Assembly (NCBI GenBank): GCA_035293845.1
Contig: DATGMB010000144.1
Coordinates: 1-33,392, forward strand
DNA from: DATGMB01 sp035293845
GTDB taxonomy: Bacteria; Acidobacteriota; Terriglobia; Bryobacterales; Bryobacteraceae
Direction: 5' to 3'
Length of the DNA: 33,392 nt
The notes beneath the pieces were generated by a model that did no database searches, was not told where the DNA came from, and worked only from the letters and a program-made list of their open reading frames with translations. Position 1 is the first letter of the stretch; the number at the start of each line of letters is the position of its first letter. Of this stretch, positions 23,648 through 30,461 are shown one piece after another. A program made the translations under genes and the position numbers.

Positions 23648-24616
23648 ATGCTCGACCGCATCGCCCGCGCTGTCGAAGCCGGGCCCTTCGAATGCGAATT
23701 CGTCCTCGATGATGGCGCCCGCCTCGTGGTCGAAATCCGCGAGAGCCTCATCCGCAGCGAAACCGGCGAAGTGACGGGCGTCTGCCGTTCGCTGCTCGAC
23801 GTCACCGAGCGCAAACTCGCCGCCATGGCCGCCCGCAAGGTCGCGCAGTACGCCATGGAGCTCCGCAACCGCAACGAGCAGCTCGCGCACGCGCTCGAAG
23901 CCGCGCGCTCCGCCACGGACGCCAAGGGCCGCTTCCTCGCCAGCGTTTCCCACGAGCTCCGCACGCCGCTCAACGGCATCATCGGCTTCGCCGAGCTGCT
24001 CTACGACGGCAAAGCCGGCGAGCTCGCCGCCGAGCACCGCGAAATGCTCGGCGATATTCTTTCGAGCGCCCGCCATTTGCTCCGCCTGATCAGCGATATC
24101 CTCGATCTCTCCAAAGTTGAGGCCGGCCGCATGGAATTCCATCCGGAATCCTCCGCGCTCGCGCCGCTCGTGCAGGAGGTGCGGGACGTAATCCGCCCGC
24201 TCGCGGAGCGCAAGCAGATCCGCCTCTATACCGACGTGCCCGCAGGATTTTCCGCCGTGCTGGACCGCGGCCGCTTCAAGCAGATCCTCTACAACTACCT
24301 CTCGAACGCGGTCAAGTTCACGCCGGAAGGCGGCTCCATCCGGGTCCGCATTCTGCCCGCCGATGAGTGGTTCCGCCTGGAGGTGGAGGATACCGGCGTC
24401 GGCATTCCTCCCGAGGAGACTTCGCGCCTGTTCCAGGACTTCCAGCAGTTCTCCAACGCCCGTGGCTACCAGGGCACCGGCCTGGGCCTCGCTTTGACCC
24501 GCCACATCGTCGAGGCCCAGGGCGGCACCGTCGGCGTGCGCAGCACACCTGGCTCGGGCAGCGTGTTTTCCGCCGTCCTCCCCGTCTGTCCCAAAAAGCC
24601 CGCAGCGGTAGGTTAA
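23648..24616 (+). CDS. C-terminal part of the same histidine kinase (PAS remainder, HisKA, ATPase)
   Basis: In frame with the upstream part after the TAA. The first internal ATG after the stop is 23648, giving 322 residues. It holds the end of the PAS domain, a linker coil, the phosphoacceptor region LASVSHELRTPLNGIIGFAE (His373 counted from GTG 22835), and the ATPase core with YNYLSNAVKF, VEDTGVGIPPEE, FQQFSNARGYQGTGLGLALT and GSVFSAVLPV. All kinase boxes look intact, so the lesion seems recent. ATG 23648 has no ribosome-binding site; independent translation is possible but unsupported. The stop TAA 24614-24616 lies in the TAAAAT that precedes the regulator gene, the likely partner. Either a pseudogene half, a read-through product or an assembly error. 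Confidence 0.75.
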   Translation: MLDRIARAVEAGPFECEFVLDDGARLVVEIRESLIRSETGEVTGVCRSLLDVTERKLAAMAARKVAQYAMELRNRNEQLAHALEAARSATDAKGRFLASVSHELRTPLNGIIGFAELLYDGKAGELAAEHREMLGDILSSARHLLRLISDILDLSKVEAGRMEFHPESSALAPLVQEVRDVIRPLAERKQIRLYTDVPAGFSAVLDRGRFKQILYNYLSNAVKFTPEGGSIRVRILPADEWFRLEVEDTGVGIPPEETSRLFQDFQQFSNARGYQGTGLGLALTRHIVEAQGGTVGVRSTPGSGSVFSAVLPVCPKKPAAVG

Positions 24617-24619
24617 AAT
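24614..24619 (+). promoter_or_regulatory. candidate -10 (TAAAAT) before the REC-HPt-REC gene
   Basis: TAAAAT overlaps the kinase stop codon and ends eight bases before ATG 24628, with no Shine-Dalgarno in the gap (ACCAGCGA). It would let the regulator be made even though the kinase upstream is interrupted. Confidence 0.3.
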
Positions 24620-24627
24620 ACCAGCGA

Positions 24628-25698
24628 ATGCCTGGAGAACCCATCCTTGTGGTGGATGACACGCCGGTCAATCTGAAATTGACCCGCCTTCTCCTGGAGC
24701 ATGAAGGCTATAAGGTTCGCACGGCCGCCAGCGCCGAAGAGGCGTTGCAGGTGCTCGAAGAATTTCACCCGCGCCTGGTGCTTGCGGATATTCAACTGCC
24801 GGGCATCGATGGCCTGGAAATGACCCGCCGCATCAAGCGCGAGCCGCGCAATGCCGATATGCTGGTCGTCGCGCTCACCGCGTACGCCATGAAGGGCGAT
24901 GAAGAAAAGGCCCGCGCCGCCGGCTGCGATGGCTACATCACCAAGCCCATCGACACCCGTGAGCTCGGCGCCCGGCTCCGCGCCTATCTCGATCGATCCC
25001 CAACGCCGCCTGCCGCATCCGGACCCCCGGTGGAACGCCTGCTTCCCGAAACCGAGATGCGCGAACTGCGCGAGCGGTTTCTGCGCGAGGGCTCGCGCCT
25101 CGTCCGCCAGTGGCAGGACGATCTCACCGGCGATTTTCAGCCCGCCGTTGTGGCCTCGGCCGTCCATCAGTGGGTAGGCGCCGCCGCGCTGCTCGGGTTT
25201 TCATCCATCAGCCTGCTCGCCCGCGAAGCGGAGGGCGTGCTGCGCGAGCTTCCACTCGATATGGGCCAACTCCGGGAGTTGCTCGACAGCATGGCCAGTC
25301 AGTTCCGCGACCCTACTGCCGGCACCACCGCCCCGGAGCCATCCCCCGATCCCGAGCCGGAAGCCGAGGGCCGCGTCCTCATCGCCGCGGCCGATTCCGC
25401 TCTCGCCGCGCTCATGAAGGCGATCCTCGAAAGCCATGGCATCGAATGCCGCACCGCCGCCGACGGCCCATCCGCCCTCGACGAAATCCGCCGCACCCGC
25501 CCCGAAGCCGCCGTGCTCGACGCGTGCCTGGGCGGCCTCGACATTTTGCACGCGATCCGCGCCGAAGCTCTCCCCGTCCGCCCGCTCCTGCTGCTCCCCG
25601 AGCGCCCCGCCGCCGATTTCCCCGAAGATTACCTCATCAAGCCCTGCGACCCCATCGAGCTGGTCGTAAAGCTCAAACGGATGCTCCCCACGCCGTAA
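24628..25698 (+). CDS. REC-HPt-REC phosphorelay regulator
   Basis: 356 residues from ATG 24628; a frame from 24367 overlaps the kinase and is rejected. REC1 (1-123) has Asp10-Asp11, phosphoacceptor Asp54 (VLADIQLPGIDG), the Thr of ALTAYA and Lys106 (YITKPID). The middle part (about 140-225) looks like an HPt domain with His180 in AVHQWVGAAALLGF, which matches the H-x-x-K/V-G pattern though the usual Lys is Val. REC2 (248-354) keeps Asp298 and Lys338 but only one acid of the usual pair (AAADSA), so it is partly degenerate. There is no DNA-binding output domain. With the kinase directly upstream it would form a phosphorelay acting by protein contact (inference). The end converges on the AAA+ gene across a dispersed repeat. 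Confidence 0.9.
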   Translation: MPGEPILVVDDTPVNLKLTRLLLEHEGYKVRTAASAEEALQVLEEFHPRLVLADIQLPGIDGLEMTRRIKREPRNADMLVVALTAYAMKGDEEKARAAGCDGYITKPIDTRELGARLRAYLDRSPTPPAASGPPVERLLPETEMRELRERFLREGSRLVRQWQDDLTGDFQPAVVASAVHQWVGAAALLGFSSISLLAREAEGVLRELPLDMGQLRELLDSMASQFRDPTAGTTAPEPSPDPEPEAEGRVLIAAADSALAALMKAILESHGIECRTAADGPSALDEIRRTRPEAAVLDACLGGLDILHAIRAEALPVRPLLLLPERPAADFPEDYLIKPCDPIELVVKLKRMLPTP

Positions 25699-25707
25699 CG
25701 CCACGCT

Positions 25708-25754
25708 CTCTGCGTTTTTCTCCGCGCTTGCTCTGCGTCCTCCGCGTCTCTGCG
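25708..25754. repeat. second copy of the CTCTGCG-type dispersed repeat
   Basis: In the 78-bp gap between the convergent regulator and AAA+ genes. The core CTCTGCGTCCTCCGCG (25731-25746) plus TCTCTGCG repeats 21659-21681 with one base missing and one changed. A shorter partial unit lies just before (25708-25726). The motif belongs to a CTCTGCG/CTCCGCG sequence type I recognise from intergenic regions of many unrelated bacteria. Confidence 0.65.
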
Positions 25755-25776
25755 GTGAAGAGAAGGCCCCGCTCCA

Positions 25777-27270
25777 TCACCGCCCCTGCGGCGAAGCCCG
25801 AATCGCCCGCTCGAACGCCCACCCCCGGATATGGTTGATCTGCTCCTTCATCGTCCGCGAAAGCGGCACCTGCTTGGCCGCGATGGTGATCAGGTCGTGC
25901 TGCGTGACCGCCCGGTCCTCCAGCCGCGCCCGCGTCAGCGCCGAAACCACGCACTGCTCGATCTCCGCCCCCGTCCACCCGGCCGTGAACTTCACCATCT
26001 CCTCGAACTGGAACCCTGTCGTGTCCACCCCGCGCCGCGCCAGGTGAATGCGGAAGATCTCGATCATCTCGCCGGGCAGCGGCAGGTCGACAAAGAAGAC
26101 CTCGTCGAAGCGCCCCTTGCGGATCATCTCCGCCGGCAGCAGGTCGATGCGGTTGGCCGTTGCCGCCACGAACAGACCGCGCGTTTTCTCCTGCATCCAC
26201 GTCAGGAAGAACGCGAAGATGCGCCCCTGCTCGTTGCCGCTCTCCGCGCTCGTCAGGCCCATTTCGATTTCGTCGAACCACAGCACCGCCGGTGCCATAT
26301 CCTCCAGCATCCGGCAGGCCTGCACGAAAACGCCCTCCGGCCGGCCGTGGCGCCCCGAAAAGATCTCGATCATGTCGATCCGGTACAGCGGCAACTGGAA
26401 CGCCGAGGCGATCGCCTTCACGCAAAGGCTCTTCCCGCAGCCCGGAATGCCCATCATCAGCAGCCCCTTGGGCACGATCTCGCTCGACAGGCTGTCCCGC
26501 ATATCGAACAGCTTGCGCCGCTCGATCAGCCATTTTTTCAGCGTTTCCAGGCCCCCGACTTCGTCCAGGCTCGTCCCGGTATAGATGTATTCGATCACGC
26601 CGCTGCGGTTCACCAGCAGCCGCTTTTCTTCCAGCAGCGCCGGCAGCGCCGCCGGTCCGAGCGTCTGCCCGGCCGCCAGCGCGCGGCGCAGCGCGTACCG
26701 CGTCTCATCGAGCGTCAGCCCCTGCAGCGCCCGCGCCACCTGGTCGAGATCCGCGTCCGCAGGCGCTCCATTCGCCGTCATCGCCCGCGCTTCATCCCGG
26801 ATGAAATCCCGCAGCTCCACCATGTCCGGCGGCCGCAGATCGAGAAACAGGATGCTGCGCTCGATCTCCTCCGGGATCGCCCGCACCGGCGACGAGATCG
26901 CCACGAACCTCCCGCGGTCGAGACAGCTCTCATACACATCGCGCAGCCGCCGCCGCACCTCTGCCGATTGCCGCAGCGGCTCGTGAAAATCCTTCAGATG
27001 GAAAATGCCCGGGCCCGCGCCCGCCACGATGCAGTCGAGCGCCCGCCGCGGATCCTCCGTCCCCGCCGCCGCCTCGCCATTCTGCCGCAGCCCTTCCGTC
27101 AGCGTCCAGGTCCAGACGGGAAGGGGAGCGGCCGCCGGGGCCGTGCGGCTCACCTCCTCCAGGAGCCGTGCCACCCGATGTTCCTCGGAAGAATGGATAT
27201 ACACCAGCGGCCGTCCCGACTGGAGTGCCTCCAGAATCAACTGCGCCGCGCGGGAAACAGGATTCGCCAT
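25777..27270 (-). CDS. Ycf46-like AAA+ ATPase
   Basis: A 497-residue AAA+ protein resembling cyanobacterial and plastid Ycf46. The N-terminal part (1-220) contains SGRPLVYIHSSEEHRVARLL and PVWTWTLTEGL, typical of this group, with no working P-loop. The C-terminal AAA+ module has Walker A GIPGCGKS (274-281), Walker B AVLWFDEIE (328-336), sensor 1 Asn373 (ATANRID), arginine-finger region RKGRFDE (384-390) and a sensor-2-like GWTGAEIEQ (431-439). Such ATPases remodel protein complexes; Ycf46 has been tied to carbon uptake in cyanobacteria, but a general role is not settled. Ycf46-like proteins also occur in non-photosynthetic bacteria. The gene is alone on its strand and divergent from the isomerase gene; a G-rich repeat lies in the gap. 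Confidence 0.9.
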   Translation of the reverse strand: MANPVSRAAQLILEALQSGRPLVYIHSSEEHRVARLLEEVSRTAPAAAPLPVWTWTLTEGLRQNGEAAAGTEDPRRALDCIVAGAGPGIFHLKDFHEPLRQSAEVRRRLRDVYESCLDRGRFVAISSPVRAIPEEIERSILFLDLRPPDMVELRDFIRDEARAMTANGAPADADLDQVARALQGLTLDETRYALRRALAAGQTLGPAALPALLEEKRLLVNRSGVIEYIYTGTSLDEVGGLETLKKWLIERRKLFDMRDSLSSEIVPKGLLMMGIPGCGKSLCVKAIASAFQLPLYRIDMIEIFSGRHGRPEGVFVQACRMLEDMAPAVLWFDEIEMGLTSAESGNEQGRIFAFFLTWMQEKTRGLFVAATANRIDLLPAEMIRKGRFDEVFFVDLPLPGEMIEIFRIHLARRGVDTTGFQFEEMVKFTAGWTGAEIEQCVVSALTRARLEDRAVTQHDLITIAAKQVPLSRTMKEQINHIRGWAFERAIRASPQGR

Positions 27271-27323
27271 AGAACTCTCTCATTATGGACGACGCCAACC
27301 CGCAGTTAGTCGAACCCGCGCGG

Positions 27324-27349
27324 CCCCCAACCCCCAACCCCCAATCCCC
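27324..27349 (-). repeat. G-run repeat with G-quadruplex potential
   Basis: On the plus strand, three tandem CCCCCAA units (27324-27344) are followed by T and CCCC (27346-27349). The minus strand therefore has four G-runs (4, 5, 5 and 5) with loops of three, two and two bases, which fits the G-quadruplex rule. It lies between the divergent AAA+ and isomerase starts, so it could affect either promoter. Related sequences occur at 29347-29363 and 31656-31673. Confidence 0.65.
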
Positions 27350-27388
27350 TCCCAGGCCGTAGCCCGGTCCCCTAAACCGCCCCGCTGC

Positions 27389-27394
27389 TACACT
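27389..27394 (+). promoter_or_regulatory. candidate -10 (TACACT) before the isomerase/epimerase pair
   Basis: TACACT ends eight bases before ATG 27403 with no Shine-Dalgarno in the gap (GTTACTTC). The two genes downstream overlap and would be read from here. Confidence 0.3.
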
Positions 27395-27402
27395 GTTACT
27401 TC

Positions 27403-28236
27403 ATGCGCTTCCGCCACGCCATGTGCAACGAAGCTTTCGAAGGCCACGGATTCGCCGAAACCTGCCGCGCCATCCGCGCCGCCGGCTACGAGGGCATCGA
27501 GATCGCCCCCTTCACCCTGGCTGAGCGCCCCGCGGACATTTCCGCCGCCCGCCGCCGCGAGTACCGCGGCATCATGGCTTCCGAGGGCCTCGCCTTCGCC
27601 GGCCTGCACTGGCTCATGGTCAGCCCCAAGGGCCTGCACGTCACCACGCCCGATGCCGCCCTCCGCGCCCGAAGCTGGCAGCACATCCGCGAGCTCATCG
27701 ATCTCTGCGCCGACCTCGGGCCCTCCGGCGTCATGGTGTTCGGCTCGCCCAGGCAGCGCTCCACCACCGGCGGCCTCACTCGCCAGCAGGCCACCGCGCA
27801 TTTCATCGAAGGCCTCGCCGGCATCGCCCCGCACGCCTGCGCCCGCGGCGTTACCGTGCTCGTTGAGGCGCTTCCCGCCAACCAGGCCGACGTCGTCCTT
27901 ACGCTGGAAGAAGCCGCCGGCATCGTGCGCCAGATCGCCAGCCCCGCCGTCCAGACTATGTTCGATGTCCACAACGCCATCGACGAGGCGCTGCCTCACG
28001 ACCAGCTCGTGGCCCGCTACTTCGATGTCATCCGCCACGTCCACGTCAACGAGCTCGACGGCCGCCATTGCGGCGCGGGCACTTACGATTACAAGCCCGT
28101 GCTCGCCGCCCTCCGCCGCCGCGGCTACACCGGCTGGATCTCGCTCGAAGCCTTCGATTTTTCGCCCGGCGCCGCGCGCCTCGCCGCCGAGTCGCTGCGC
28201 CACCTGGAATCCGAAATCGCCAAACTACCGTCATGA
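27403..28236 (+). CDS. sugar phosphate isomerase/epimerase-like TIM-barrel protein
   Basis: A 277-residue member of the xylose-isomerase-like TIM-barrel (AP endonuclease 2) superfamily. Visible are GYEGIEIAPF (28-37, second strand), GLHWLMVSP (67-75), VLVEALP with Glu155, MFDVHN with Asp188 and His190, HVHVNELDGR with His214, and WISLEAFDF with Glu249. These are the usual metal-binding positions, so it is probably an active metal-dependent isomerase or epimerase of a keto-sugar or related polyol; the exact substrate is unknown. Its stop overlaps the start of the next gene as ATGA (28233-28236), so the two are co-translated. That epimerase acts on nucleotide sugars, which hints at a shared carbohydrate route. 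Confidence 0.88.
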   Translation: MRFRHAMCNEAFEGHGFAETCRAIRAAGYEGIEIAPFTLAERPADISAARRREYRGIMASEGLAFAGLHWLMVSPKGLHVTTPDAALRARSWQHIRELIDLCADLGPSGVMVFGSPRQRSTTGGLTRQQATAHFIEGLAGIAPHACARGVTVLVEALPANQADVVLTLEEAAGIVRQIASPAVQTMFDVHNAIDEALPHDQLVARYFDVIRHVHVNELDGRHCGAGTYDYKPVLAALRRRGYTGWISLEAFDFSPGAARLAAESLRHLESEIAKLPS

Positions 28237-29171
28237 GTCACTACGTTGTTACCGGAGGAGCCGGCTTCATCGGCTCGGCCATCGTGCGCCGCCTGATCGA
28301 AGAGGGGGCGCGCCGTATCGTCGTCATCGATAACCTGCTCACCGGCCACGAGCACAACCTGGAAGAAGTGCGCCGCTCGATCGAGTTCCAGCGCGCCGAT
28401 ATCCGCAACTACGAGGAAATCGCGCCCCTGATCCGCGGCGCCGCCGTCGTTTTCCATGAAGCCGCCATCCCGTCGGTGCCGCGCTCCATCGATGAGCCGC
28501 TGCCGTCTCACGAAGTGAATATCAACGGCACGTTCAACGTCCTGCGCGCCGCGCACGAGGGCGGCGCCGGCCGCGTCGTCTACGCCGCATCGTCCTCCGC
28601 CTATGGCGATACCGACGTGCTGCCGAAAGTCGAGTCGATGCTGCCGCGGCCGAAGTCGCCCTACGCCCTGCAGAAGTTAGTCGGCGAGTATTACTGCAAT
28701 ATCTTTCACGGCGTCTATGGGCTGGAAACCGTCGCCCTGCGCTACTTCAACGTCTACGGTCCGCGCCAGGACCCCGGCAGCCCCTACTCCGGCGTGCTTT
28801 CGCTGTTCATGCGCGCGATCCTCGAACGCCGCGCCCCGACGATTTACGGCGATGGCGAGCAGTCCCGCGATTTCACTTATGTCGAGGATGTCGCGGACCT
28901 GAACCTGAAAGCCGCCCGAGCGCCCAACGCCGCCGGCAAACTGTTCAACGCCGGCAACGGCTGCCGCGTCACGCTGAACCAGGCCTGGGCCATGCTCGAA
29001 CGCCTGGAAGGCGTCCAAATCCCGCCCGTCTACGGTCCCCCGCGCGCCGGCGACGTCCGCGACTCCCAGGCCGACACCAGCGCCGCGCGCCTCGAACTCG
29101 GCCACGCCCCGCGCTTCACCTTCGAAGAAGGCATGCGCCGCACCCTCGACTGGTACCGCAGCAGCCGGTAG
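28233..29171 (+). CDS. NAD-dependent nucleotide-sugar epimerase (GalE/WbpP-like SDR)
   Basis: A 312-residue extended short-chain dehydrogenase. It has the NAD-binding TGGAGFIG (7-14), Asp33 of VIDNL, the catalytic Ser in AASSSAYGD (119-126) and Tyr144/Lys148 in SPYALQK. Later segments VALRYFNVYGPRQDP and YGDGEQSRDFTYVEDVA are typical of UDP-sugar 4-epimerases and decarboxylases. The SVPRSIDEP segment (81-89) resembles the WbpP/Gne type that acts on UDP-N-acetylhexosamines, so UDP-GlcNAc or UDP-Glc 4-epimerase is the best guess. It starts inside the stop of the isomerase gene (ATGA). Products of this class feed surface polysaccharide synthesis. No glycosyltransferase is next to it. Confidence 0.92.
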   Translation: MSHYVVTGGAGFIGSAIVRRLIEEGARRIVVIDNLLTGHEHNLEEVRRSIEFQRADIRNYEEIAPLIRGAAVVFHEAAIPSVPRSIDEPLPSHEVNINGTFNVLRAAHEGGAGRVVYAASSSAYGDTDVLPKVESMLPRPKSPYALQKLVGEYYCNIFHGVYGLETVALRYFNVYGPRQDPGSPYSGVLSLFMRAILERRAPTIYGDGEQSRDFTYVEDVADLNLKAARAPNAAGKLFNAGNGCRVTLNQAWAMLERLEGVQIPPVYGPPRAGDVRDSQADTSAARLELGHAPRFTFEEGMRRTLDWYRSSR

Positions 29172-29209
29172 CCGCCGAAGGCGCGGCCATGGCTCGCCGC
29201 CACCTCCGG

Positions 29210-29332
29210 TTAGTGCCGCTCCGCCTCTACGAGCAACCGGCCGAGGATCTCCTGTCGATAACGGAAATTCGTTTTTTTCAGGCGGTCTCGACGCGGGGCG
29301 ATGTCATCCGGGATTTCGAGTATGACGTTCAT
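29210..29332 (-). CDS. possible 40-residue ORF, antitoxin-like N-terminus
   Basis: On the minus strand, 21 bp after the stop of the acyltransferase gene, ATG 29332 opens a 40-codon frame ending TAA 29210-29212. It begins MNVILEIPDDIAPRRDRLKK and ends with a basic and acidic helix. The first dozen residues resemble the start of UPF0175/ribbon-helix-helix-type antitoxins, but the rest is too short to confirm. GGCAGGGCGGGT just upstream could serve as a ribosome-binding site. It could be a small protein, a remnant of an antitoxin, or chance. It fills the only unexplained stretch between the epimerase and the acyltransferase. Confidence 0.3.
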   Translation of the reverse strand: MNVILEIPDDIAPRRDRLKKTNFRYRQEILGRLLVEAERH

Positions 29333-29346
29333 ACCCGCCCTGCCAT

Positions 29347-29363
29347 CCTAACCCTAATCCCCC
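29347..29363 (-). repeat. short G-run repeat at the acyltransferase stop
   Basis: On the minus strand GGGGGATTAGGGTTAGG spans the stop codon (29354-29356) of the acyltransferase gene. It is a weaker relative of the G-run element at 27324-27349, with TTA-type loops, and probably too few G-runs to fold alone. Confidence 0.35.
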
Positions 29364-30448
29364 GAAGCCCGCTGCGGCCGCGGCCCGTACCACCACCCCA
29401 TCTCCGCCAGCCACCCGCCGATCCGCTGCCGGTTCGTCTTGCCGGTCGAAAGCGCCAGCATCATCGCGATCACCGCCGCCGCCGCCAGCACCGTCTGCTC
29501 CACGTTCAACGCGCTCTTCCAGAACCACAGCCAGCGGCCATAGACCAGCTCGATGTGCACCCAGTACACCAGCAGGCTCGTCGTGCCGAACTGCCGCACC
29601 CAGCTCCAATCGCCCTCGCGGCTGCCGTAGCGCGTCCACAGATACGCAAACGCCACCATCAGCAGCACCACCCCGAGCTTCGTCAGCACCTGCGCCGGGC
29701 TGTTCAGCCAGAATTCCGATTTGCTGTAGATCGAAAACGGCAGCCCCCCGCAATACTGGCACAGCAGAATCACCGCGCCGCCGCCCAGCGCCGCCCACTG
29801 CATCGCGCGCTCCGTCGCCTCCGGCGGCATGACGCGGATCAGGCTCCCCGCGCTCATCCCGAACACCAGGTACGCGGCCCACGGAAAGAAGCTGAACGCG
29901 TGATAATCCGGCACTACATACCCGCGAACCAGCGCCGGCATCCACGACCAGTCCATCGCCGAAATCACCGGCGACAACAGCGCAATCCCGAGCCCCGCGA
30001 GCGCGCACGCCTTCACGCGCGTCACCGTCCCGACGAGCGCCATCACCGACATCACCGCCATCGCGAAGCCCATGCAGTTCAGGATGTCGACCTTGAACAG
30101 GTCCGTCCACTGCGCCGGCCAGCCGAAAAGGAACATCTGAATGCGGAATGCGAACGCCAGGAAGAACAGGTAACCGGACCGCTGCAGCGCCGTCGTGAAG
30201 CGCGCGCCGCGCGGCAGGCCCTTGCGGCACGTGCTGTCCATCAGGAAGGCCAGCGTCACGCCGGTCAGAAACAGGAAAATCGCCGGCGGCATCCCGCCCG
30301 CGAACTGCGAATAGATGTAAGCCGCGCCGCCGCGCAGATCGTTGCGCAAAAAGGAATCGAACACGTGCCCTTGCAGCATGATCACGGCGCCCAGGCCCCG
30401 CACCCAGTCCAGGTAAGAAAGACGATATGAGCTGGCCTTGGTTTTCAT
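29354..30448 (-). CDS. HGSNAT-like (DUF1624-type) membrane acyltransferase
   Basis: A 364-residue polytopic membrane protein with about nine or ten helices. The N-terminal YLDWVRGLGAVIMLQGHVFD, with His28, and GGMPPAIFLFLTGVTLAF match the heparan-alpha-glucosaminide N-acetyltransferase catalytic domain family (DUF1624). In human HGSNAT an equivalent His carries acetyl across the lysosomal membrane from acetyl-CoA to glucosamine. Bacterial members may acetylate envelope sugars; the target here is unknown. Later parts include FPWAAYLVFGMSAGSLIRV and TTSLLVYWVHIELVYG. It starts 13 bp after the LolA-like gene and shares its transcript. The two suggest an envelope modification or lipid-handling unit (inference). 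Confidence 0.88.
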   Translation of the reverse strand: MKTKASSYRLSYLDWVRGLGAVIMLQGHVFDSFLRNDLRGGAAYIYSQFAGGMPPAIFLFLTGVTLAFLMDSTCRKGLPRGARFTTALQRSGYLFFLAFAFRIQMFLFGWPAQWTDLFKVDILNCMGFAMAVMSVMALVGTVTRVKACALAGLGIALLSPVISAMDWSWMPALVRGYVVPDYHAFSFFPWAAYLVFGMSAGSLIRVMPPEATERAMQWAALGGGAVILLCQYCGGLPFSIYSKSEFWLNSPAQVLTKLGVVLLMVAFAYLWTRYGSREGDWSWVRQFGTTSLLVYWVHIELVYGRWLWFWKSALNVEQTVLAAAAVIAMMLALSTGKTNRQRIGGWLAEMGWWYGPRPQRASGD

Positions 30449-30461
30449 GCGCTTCTAAGAT

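Noticed and set aside
22739..24505. 588-codon minus-strand frame opposite the interrupted kinase
   Set aside because: The plus strand has unmistakable TM, HAMP and kinase motifs; the antisense product is low-complexity Ala/Glu/Gly. It cannot explain the TAA at 23507.
24367..24627. N-terminal extension of the REC-HPt-REC regulator
   Set aside because: It overlaps the ATPase domain of the kinase in another frame; REC homology begins at MPGEPILVVDD.
25831..27309. 492-codon plus-strand frame opposite the AAA+ gene
   Set aside because: Arg/His/Pro-rich with no motif, whereas the minus strand carries a full set of AAA+ motifs.
29189..30430. 413-codon plus-strand frame opposite the acyltransferase
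   Set aside because: Shadow of a polytopic membrane protein; composition is Arg/His-rich throughout.
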